Source of the DNA: Oidiodendron maius Zn
Taxonomy: Eukaryota; Ascomycota; Leotiomycetes; Myxotrichaceae
Reading direction: 5' to 3'
Assembly: GCA_000827325.1 (NCBI GenBank)
Contig: KN832874.1
Location: 138,044 to 202,043 of the forward strand
DNA length: 64,000 nt
Shown: positions 56,147-64,000 of the stretch, piece after piece
Layout of the letters: every line of letters starts with the position of its first letter
Numbering within the stretch: the first letter of the stretch is position 1
Notes under the pieces: model-generated
Database searches by the model: none
Told to the model about the DNA's origin: nothing
Seen by the model: the letters and a program-made list of their open reading frames with translations, nothing else
Program-made: the position numbers and the translations under genes

Positions 56147-56818
56147 GCCATTTATATGAAATTTTTCTGCATATTGTTATTTTCTCTTTTCCAGGGCTTT
56201 TGGTATGCCGAGCAAATGGAAAATAAAAAATATGAGTTGTATGGATGGATTTATATTGTTTTGGATGTCGTTTTATACCTGATAGGCGTGTAAAACAATT
56301 AATGAAAATTCAAATGGGCCTTTTCCCATTTGCATTTGGAATTCAAGCAAATAAATCATAAGCGCCGTCCATTTTATAGTTATATATTTATCTCCCTACA
56401 ATGCGCGAGAAAACAGAAGAACATACGCTCTGCAAGCTTTGGACTATTGTGGAGCTGCAAGTTTTATGGTGGTCATGTTTCTGACTTGGCAAAATAGGAG
56501 TCAGACCGAAAATATCAAGTGCACCAACAAGCATTCAATAGTCGAAATCCTGAAATATTTATTTCACGCGATAACCTCAAAGATAGTTATATGTTCAAAT
56601 AGTGTCAATTCAAATTGGTATATTGTTTACTTTTAAGTTGCGTCGTTCGTAGCTATTTCAAGCTCGAACAAATCATCTTCGCCAATCTTTTAACTCCCAT
56701 GCAATCCGATGCTCCGAAAATTCCAATCGTTACCAGTATTTTAAATTAAAGAGCAAAAACACCGAGCTCCAATTCAAACGCCGCGAATTCTACAGGTAGA
56801 AATAAATGAGTAGCGTCC
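56147..56818. other. Convergent AT-rich flank, 672 bases
   Basis: This lies between the Mug190-like and RTA1-like genes. A short perfect inverted repeat (AAATGGG...CCCATTT, near 56312-56331) may mark transcript ends. No supported frame is seen. Confidence 0.45.
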
Positions 56819-58009
56819 TTAAATTCTTCCTCCTGGGCCGTACTGGCTAACGTAAGAGGCATTGGACTGGGCGACGTATGGACCAGAAGGTTGGTTGCTG
56901 TATGGGCGGCTAGGCTGAGAGTGATATTGCACGCGACCCGGTCTCGCGGGGCCTTGCTCAACGATAGAGGCCTCGCTAGAAGAACCACCAATGTTCTTCT
57001 CAAGATTCTCTCCCTTATGGTGGAAGGAGTAGTTGACGTCTCTCCACTGGCCTTGGAAGGCAATTCCGGGATGCAAGACGGTCAAACAGGTACCAGCGAA
57101 GACGAGCATGACGCCCTCCAATACCATGAACAAAGCCTCGTCGCTGACAAAGAGATGGCCTCCGAAACCGCCAGAGAGCTCGACACATCGGTACACGCTT
57201 CGAATGAAGATTGTGAAGGTGGCGACGACGAGGCCGATGAGGAAAGCCTTGAAGAGGCGAGAGTGGATGAGGTCGGAGTATCGCGTGTTCCACGAGCCCT
57301 TGCTGCTCCACACGTTCTTCGCGAACCAACCTGCGGCGATGGCGAATAAGATTGTGGAGAAAACCTGGAAGGCCAGACCAGCCAACATGATGTTCTTTCC
57401 GGTATTCAGGAGCGCCTTTTGATTGGTGGACGCAGCGATGCCGCCCCCGACTGCCTGCAAGAGCAGACTGATGAAGTCGCAGGAGCAGAAGACGATGGTG
57501 TACGTGCGGGGCCGGAACCGTGAGAGGTGGGTGCCATATACAATAACGATACGGGAAAGGCAGAGGTAGATGGCGGCGCTAAGGAAAGCCGGAGCAATGG
57601 TTAGGGCGACGAGATACATAAGGAAATCATCGTGGTTGAAAGGGCTGAAATGCATCCTGATACGGGCGACATAACCAATGGTCTCAAGCAGCTAATGGGA
57701 CTTGTTAGTGGGAAAAGGTTATAATAATTCAGAGATATTAGAACATACGAGACCAAAGAAGGTGGCTGCCATATAGCCCCAAGTCCTGTGCACAAGACCA
57801 AGGCCAATCTGGCTGAAGAAGAAGATAGCGAAGATGACAGCATAGACAGTATTTCCACCAAGAGTTGGGATGTACCGGAATTGAGCAAATTGCATAGAGC
57901 AAGTCTGCACAGTGCAGAGATTAGTGTTGTTGTAGAGAGTTAGGTTGCCATAGCCGCCGGTGGTATTGGTGAAGGTCAGGCCCGGTTGAGTGTGCCATAT
58001 ACTCGACAT
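56819..58009 (-). CDS. RTA1-like seven-transmembrane protein
   Basis: Two exons (58009-57749 and 57691-56819) give 377 residues. A glycosylation-rich N-terminus (NTTGG, NLTLYNNT) precedes seven hydrophobic helices. The second half of helix 2 and the next loop contain LLETIGYVARI; the core has the family's RPRTYTIVFCSCDFISLLLQAVGGG. RSVYRCVELSGG and EALFMVLEGVMLVFAGTCLTVLHPG are conserved near the end. The cytosolic tail is rich in Pro/Ser/Tyr/Gln repeats (PYSNQPSGPYVAQ). RTA1/RTM1 proteins are fungal plasma-membrane proteins tied to lipid translocation and drug or stress resistance. The start at 58009 (MSSIWH) is preferred over the in-frame ATG at 58024. Confidence 0.9.
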
Positions 58010-58563
58010 TTTGATAATGTGCAAGTGCGGAAACTAGAAGACACAAACAAAGGGGGGTATTCGGTTGAAAATTAATGAATGGAGTGAGTGTAGAGGAATA
58101 CAGAACGGGCAGAGAAGAGGAGATGGAGCTGGAGAGATGCTGACTTAACTCTTCTGCAGAGGGGACCAGAAAGCCTCTTTATTTACAATTTCTGATGCCA
58201 CACTGATACTGATCCATGGCAGTTGGAATTATGTCAAATGCAATTTCGTCTATTGCAAGAATAAGCCCAACTGCTACTACTATGTGGCGGAGTTGAGCAG
58301 ATGTTGGATGCTGAAATAGAAGCAATCCACACTAACCACCAAAGAGGGAATGGTGTGGTGTGTAATTATTACATATGAGTGTCCCTAGTGGCACAGATGC
58401 CTACAAAAGTGTGTCTCTATTATCATTTCAATAAAGTTTATCCCATCACTCAGCCTCATCCGTAGCGAAGGCTTATACTTTATATCCAACACTCCACAAG
58501 ACGGCCTGAACATTTTGTCCCTTGCAGCTGTGTCCTCCCATCCAATAATCCACGGCAACAACC
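58010..58563. promoter_or_regulatory. Divergent promoter, RTA1-like / GET2
   Basis: The 554 bases between divergent starts hold no coding signal. Confidence 0.5.
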
Positions 58564-59658
58564 ATGGCAGATACGCCTACGGTCACCTCCTCAGAACCTC
58601 GTACGCCACCCTCGAGCGCCGCCGAGCAAGCTAGACTGCGGAAGGAGCGCCGCGAAGCCAAGATCCGCGCCGGAGGGTCTGCTCGACTGGACAAGATCAC
58701 CGGCCTGGGCGGAGGTATTTCTCGAGGTGAGTATCTTAGCCAACTGTTAGGGTCTCTGCCCACTATCTCTCTAAGCTGCCGAGCTGAAGGGATTGATAGC
58801 CCTAAACCTACACCGCAGCGCAGCAACCAACCTTATTGCATGAAGGAGAGTGGCTGAAACTCCATTTTTATTATTATAGATCCCCCGCCGCAGCCACCTG
58901 CGACCTCAACCACAACAGCGACGACAGCCACAACTCACGCCGCAGACCCAGATGAGATCGATATCTCTCAGCACCACTACTTCCCCGGCAGCAGAACCTC
59001 CCGCAATGCCCCCTCAGCCGCACAGCAACCGCTTCTCGATGAGTCGGCCCTGAGGCAGATGATGCTTGGCTTCGACACTCCAACTCCACCGCCGGGAGTT
59101 AATCCCTTCGGCATACCTGGCTCTTCAGCGCCGGGAATGCCTGCCTCCGCCGGAGCAGCTGGGGAAGATCCAATGATGGCAATGCTCCAACAGATGCTAG
59201 GCGGAGACGGGGCAGGAGGAACGAATGGCATGCCTGGGGGACCCGGAGTTGGCGGCGTGGAAGAACCGTATGCGTACATCTGGCGAATCGTACACGCTCT
59301 GTTTGCTCTGGGGTTGGGGTTGTATATTACTTTGATGACCCCCTTTAATGGTTCGCGAGCTGCGAGGGATGGCTACACGAGTGGAGGAGACGACGCCGGG
59401 CTGACCCTGGCTTCGGTGCATTTCTTCTGGATCTTCGCGACAGCTGAAGTCTTGCTGCAGACGAGCAGGTTCTTCGTGGAGAAGGGCCGGGTGCAGCAGG
59501 GCGCTGTGATGCGGATGATTACCGGTTTCCTACCGGAGCCATACAAAGGGTACCTGGCAATGGTAAGCAGGTACTCGCGGATTTGGACAACGGTCAGTGC
59601 AGATGCAATGGCTCTGGTCTTCGTGTTGGGAGCTTGTGCATGGTGGAGATCTGTTTGA
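58564..59658 (+). CDS. GET2: GET complex subunit Get2
   Basis: Two exons (58564-58726 and 58880-59658) give 313 residues. The N-terminus has the basic Get3-binding motif QARLRKERREAKIRAGGSARLDKI (about residues 22-45). Residues 55-210 are Pro/Gly/Met-rich and disordered (PPPGVNPFGIPG, MQQM-like MAMLQQMLGGDG). Three membrane segments follow (ALFALGLGLYITLM, ASVHFFWIFATAEVLL, SADAMALVFVLGACAWW). Get2 with Get1 is the ER receptor for tail-anchored proteins such as the Vti1 SNARE encoded in this window. The family call is strong: basic motif plus three helices in the right order. Confidence 0.85.
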
Positions 59659-60128
59659 TTATGTTATAGTTAACCACATGATGCCCAATCCATCTGCTGC
59701 CACACCATCCTCTTCTGACTTGCGCATTGTCCTTCATTATAACCCCTGGACCAATTCTGAACAGGGGTTTTACGTCATTTGTTCATCCATGTCACAATGG
59801 CTTTGTGTACTACATAGTCGTAAGTTATATAACTCCCAACAGTTGTGCATTTCAATCTCTGATTTTGATTTGATTTTAAATGCCGATCTCAATATCACTA
59901 CACCATGTACAAGCCCTGCCCCCCTTCTTAAATCAAAGGCAAAGCAAAACACACCACGCGTGATTGAGAACGAGCATGCTAGGATCTAGCAGCGACTAAC
60001 TTTCTTTGGCCATGGGTCTTTCTGTTCTCTTTTGATTTTAGACCTTTTGATGGCCAGAATGTAAAATGGGAGACACCGAAGATGCTACCAGCATAAATTA
60101 TGGCAGAGGACATTGCCAAATAGCTACC
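59659..60128. other. Intergenic, 470 bases
   Basis: Overlapping frames of up to 130 codons (59597 plus, 59770 minus) show no domain. Confidence 0.45.
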
Positions 60129-60861
60129 CTATGCTGTAATAACGTTCTCGATCTTCTTGCCCTGTGGGGTCTCAGCAGTCTCGTCTGCCGCTCTCTTCTC
60201 GGGTAGACCATTCTCGCACCTCCCAGGGGTCATGTTGGGCAAGAGGTCGACGCGTTGGCCGGACTGAGGCCTCGGTGCAACGGATAATGGAGTCCGCATC
60301 AGCAATAGCGATTGGGCGGATATCAGCCTGCCTCTTGATCTTCATGATGCATTGCTTGAACTCGGCATCAGTCATCTCAATGTTCAGCTGGGCTGCTCTG
60401 GACTTGATAGCATTTCATCCCAAAGAGGTTTGTTAGAGATGCATGCGATAATCGGAATCTGAAGAACACACCAGTCAGTCGAGAGGCGAAGTGAACGTAT
60501 CTCGACATGCCGAAGCCAGCAGGGTCGATAATCTCATATACCAATGGGGTTTTGGGGATGGCCTTGGCGTGAATACCAGCATTGTGGTAAAGGCGTAGAA
60601 ACTAGTAATTGGGAAGTTGCTTCAGGTTATTAGCGTCGAAAGCTCGGTTGACCCCAATCTTGTTGACTGTGGAGTAGATAGAGAGGAGGTCGACAAGTTC
60701 GATTGGAAGGGGTTTTAGCTGGAAAATCTAATCTCGATGTTGTCTGACTTTGTAAAGTTGATTATATGAATAGCAGTGGTGATGTGGCCATGTCTTTGCC
60801 GTGGGAGTGCTCAACCAGGTACGAAATCGTGCCGATAACGACGTCCTTAGGTCGAGTCAGC
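60129..60861 (-). pseudogene. Decayed homocitrate synthase (lysine pathway) remnant
   Basis: Broken minus-strand frames align in order with fungal homocitrate synthase: SYLVEHSHGKDM, then LVDLLSIYSTVNKIGVNR, then HNAGIHAKAIPKTP and FGMSRYVHFASRLTG, then IKRQADIRPIAIADADSIIR, and a stop at 60129. Stop codons and shifts separate the pieces, for example a stop before FLRLYHNAG. The roughly 120 residues that normally lie between KIGVNR and HKAGIHAKA (including the HND metal-binding site) are missing. The remnant therefore cannot be active. Homocitrate synthase is the first enzyme of fungal lysine synthesis, so a functional copy must be elsewhere. Confidence 0.75.
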
Positions 60862-61195
60862 AAAAGGACTAACTCCGCTGTAATGCATCTTACACTTTTG
60901 ATCCAATTATTTGGCATCCCTTCCTTTCTTAGAATAGGAAGGGCATCATTTATTTGTCTACCTGAATAGGCATGTTACGACTGATCTTTACACGCCAAAG
61001 GGTCTGACCTATTGCGGCCACCAGTAGATATGAAGTGAACGATCCATCTATTCATGCTACGAAGGGGTGTCGAGAAGAGGAGTATCAATTCTATTGATTC
61101 TATCTCTGTGTATATTTCATACGACACACTGCTTCTGTCAAAACACCCTTTATCTCCATCACCGAACACCGGTTTTTACCTCCCCAGCAACGATT
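60862..61195. other. Intergenic, 334 bases
   Basis: This is the 3' flank of the SEC31 gene; it may contain further unreadable remains of the homocitrate synthase copy. Confidence 0.4.
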
Positions 61196-64000
61196 TTAAG
61201 GTGTGACTTTGCTCATGCTCACCAGTCGCTTTACGCCGACCTGTATACTATTAGTATTATCTTCATATACGACAATTGGAATGCCTTACCATCCAGTTGC
61301 CACACTCCTCAGTCTTCTCGCGCTGAATGTCTACTTGCAGCCGGGAGGCAACATCGTAGTTCTTCGCCTGCAGGGCATCAGCAAGCTCGCTGAGCCTCTG
61401 GATAGTGTCCGGCTTCACAAGCTCCTCGTTATTTAGGTGGTCAAAGAGAATGTTGAGTCGCTTCTGGGTGTCTTTTACTTGTGCTGCAAAAGATGCAGGG
61501 GCTTTCGATGCTACACGCTGCATGTCGTTACTGAAGATTTCCACCATTCTCTGCGCCGAAGCTGGGATGTGCGAGCGATCACCTGCCGGATGCTTCGGTT
61601 TGGCCGGAGGAGGTGCGGCTGCAGCCCGAGGTGGCGGGCCAGTTGAGGGTCGAGATCCTTGCGGTGGGCCTTGGGGAGGTGGTGGACCTTGCTGGAAGGG
61701 AGCCTGTTGACTCTCGGCCGCGAATTCTGGCTGTGGCGCGTACGGATTCGGCGCGGTGTTTACGGGAGGCGCGTATGGGTTGGCGGGTGGTGCTGGCCTG
61801 CTACCAGCCTGAGGGGGAGGTGGTCCCTGCGATGGTGGAGCTTGCTGCGAGAGCTGAGTCGCTGGCGCAGGAGCATATCGGTTCGATGGTGGAGGTGCTG
61901 TATACGGCGACGGTCCCCGAGGAATTGTAGGCGGTGGAGGAGGCATGCTAGCATGCTGAGGAGGCGCCTGAGGTGCTGCCGTAGCAGTTGGGCTATATGT
62001 ATTCGCTGCAGATGATGAGGGCCTGCTCTGCTGCTGGAAGGACTGAGGAGTACCACCGGCCAATGGTGAGGTCACTCGAGCGGGAGCTGGTCCTTTCGGT
62101 GGAGGTGGGGGAGGGGTAGCGGTCGCTCTGGGTTGTCCATATGGCGAAACTGGCGGGGCCGTCGCCGAATTATTTTGATTGGGAAAGGGAGAAGTAACTG
62201 GAGGGACGGGGGTAGTCCTCCGTGCAACAGGAGGTTTGGTCACCAAGGGCGTATCGTTCCAGTTCACCATTTCCTTTGCCTTGGAAGGTGGAGGTACTGA
62301 GGGTGTTGGGTTCCTAGGAGGGGCCGAGCCGAACGCTGGCGGCGGAGGAGCTCCGTAGCCAGCAGTGGCACCCCCATACGATCCATAAGCACCGTAACCT
62401 GCCTGAGCTTGAGGTGGTTGGTATCCTTGTTGCGGCTGTTGCGGCGCGTAGGCACCCGTTGGAGGAGCATAGGGATTCGAAGCTGGCATAGAGGACTGAG
62501 AGGCAAAGGCATTTGTAGCCGGGATGGAAGATGCTGTCGGCTGATAACCTAGAGGCTGAACACGAGATGCCGTTCGTGCGATTCCTGGTTGTGTAGCTGT
62601 ACGTGGAACTGTAGCCACCGGTGCCGGTTTCCTTGATGCTAGCTTCACTCTGTTTCGTGCAACTTCAGCCGCAGGGTAATGGTCGGGAAGGAGTGCAAGA
62701 TATTTCTCTGCGATAGATAATTGGCCATGTGCGGCGACGATGTCTGCATACTCGGTATACATATCGTACAGAGGTGCAAGCTTCCAGCCAGATGTCAAGC
62801 TCCGTTCGGTATCATTGAACTTGGTGACATCTCGGAACACGGTAACCTTTTCGATGAAGTTCTGTAATGAGCGTGCATGAACAGAGAATGTAGAATCTCC
62901 ACTAAGATCCTTGATCCCTGCTTTTTCACTCTCCTTAAGTTCTGTGATCCAAATCGAGGTAACCTTCTCCAGCTTTGATCCAACCAAATAGCAGAAGGAA
63001 GCATCTTCCAGGGCACCCGATTCCATGACTCGGTCCCCAAGAGCCTCGCACAAATCAGAAAACTCGCTATGCTCGGCATATGAGCAGACAATCGCCATAG
63101 ATTCTTTCCAGTTTGAGAGGTCGGCATTGTATACAATATCCCAGAGATTTTTGCCAATGACAGAGGTTAATAGACGAAGATAATTCGGCCCCTGTGTCTT
63201 GCGTGACAGATACTGAGACTGTGCGTTTTCTAGGAGTTCTTTGCCTCCACAGTTTGCGATAATCAGAGCATCCGCGATCCGGTCTTCCTTTAGGCAAATG
63301 GTCATAGCCTTCTCGAATTGGCCTAGCATCAATGCTTTAGTAATCTGTTTCTCTGAGTCTGAATCTTTGTCAGAAAAGAGATGGAATGGATTGTCAGTCT
63401 TGGCGCCTTTCGTGGCTGCGATTATTGAAAGGAAGTCCTCTCCGTCTCCGCCATCAGCGAAGATAGTGGATAGTCTGCTGTTCTTTGCCGCTGTAGCAGC
63501 TCCGTTTGTCTCCAGCGTAGAGTCTTCTTCCTTTACCTCCTCGGACTCAGAGATGCCATTTGTTGTCTCTTCAGACTCTGAGAATCCAAGATATTCGACC
63601 ACGCGTTTTCGTGGATCATCTGAAATGAGGGTCTCGATTACTTTCCAGTCTGCCTTCTCTCCATCTGTCTTTGCCTCGGCAATGTGAGACTCGCAGATAC
63701 TGCTGATATCACCAGCTTGAAGTGACTTCTCAAATGCTTCTGTTGCAGAGCCGACACCAGAATCAACGGAGAAGTTTGAAATCTGGATTTTGGATGATCT
63801 TGGCTTCCCAGCTGCACCAGACACCAGGCCAAAGCTAACTAGTTTTCCACCAAATCCAAATGACGCTCCTGCAGGCCGTTCTAGCCATTTAGGAGCCTTT
63901 ATTAACGAGAAGGATGCACCCTGAGGTTGCGTCTGAGCCTTGGCAAAGAAGTCTTCTCCATCAACTGGGCCTTGTGCTTGCGACGTAGCTGCTGTTGGAT
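61196..64000 (-). CDS. SEC31: COPII coat protein Sec31, C-terminal two-thirds
   Basis: The gene enters from the right edge in frame (no start in the window) and ends in a 45-base last exon (61240-61196) after an intron at 61289-61241. At least 918 residues are visible. The edge region (PKWLERPAGASFGFGGKLVSF) is the strand that follows the Sec31 WD40 domain. It leads into the alpha-solenoid domain (ALMLGQFEKAMTICLKEDRIADALIIA, SNWKESMAIVCSYAEHSEFSDLCEALGDR). A long Pro/Gln/Gly-rich region follows, the one expected to bind Sec23. The C-terminal helical SRA1-like domain is RSHIPASAQRMVEIFSNDMQRV...ECGNWM, completed by VGVKRLVSMSKVTP. Sec31 forms the outer COPII cage on ER exit sites. Confidence 0.92.

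Noticed and set aside
61600-62500. Pro/Gln-rich repeats in SEC31 as a satellite or CRISPR-like array
   Set aside because: Irregular codon-level repetition inside an open coding frame typical of Sec31.

Overview
This window is nuclear DNA of a filamentous ascomycete (Pezizomycotina). The evidence is the short introns of about 45-100 bases with CTAAC-like branch sites, two fungal Zn(II)2Cys6 regulators, an RTA1-family membrane protein, the Dsc3 subunit, and the CENP-Q/Cnl2 kinetochore and SPO22/ZIP4 meiotic proteins in their fungal forms. A leotiomycete is my guess, but nothing in the window proves the class. Gene models were rebuilt by hand: introns were placed where GT/GC...AG borders, phase and family conservation all agree. 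No tRNA, rRNA, CRISPR array or intact transposon was recognised.

Layout. 0-7 kb: the N-terminus of a rhodanese/TrhO-like protein cut by the window edge, a Zn2Cys6 transcription factor, a kynurenine-aminotransferase-like enzyme, then a gene-poor stretch. 7-20 kb: a T5orf172/Mug113-type protein, Dsc3 (membrane ubiquitin ligase), a COG2907-type FAD oxidase, the SNARE Vti1, the ribosome-biogenesis factor Rrp12, an ER thioredoxin-like membrane protein and the kinetochore protein Cnl2. 20-36 kb: Eaf3/MRG15 with a large intron carrying its own coding exons, mitochondrial uL30m, exocyst Sec6, CENP-Q with four AT-hooks, the gluconeogenic regulator Ert1/AcuK and the meiotic TPR protein Spo22/Zip4. 36-49 kb: a TMEM135-like protein, a bHLH factor, DNA polymerase iota, two unfamiliar proteins and Cox11. 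49-64 kb: a frameshifted short-chain dehydrogenase, a tandem-repeat and AT-rich stretch, a Mug190-like SMP/C2 membrane-contact protein, an RTA1-like protein, Get2, a decayed homocitrate synthase and the C-terminal two-thirds of Sec31.

The genes are mostly housekeeping (secretion: Sec6, Vti1, Get2, Sec31, Dsc3; chromatin and chromosome segregation: Eaf3, Cnl2, CENP-Q, Spo22; mitochondria: uL30m, Cox11). They do not form an operon-like system or an evident metabolic cluster. The most unusual items are the coding-capable insert inside the EAF3 intron, which stays in frame with the MRG domain; a 12-base microexon in the polymerase iota gene; several GC-AG introns; and two genes caught in decay. 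I found no convincing undescribed defence or mobile system.
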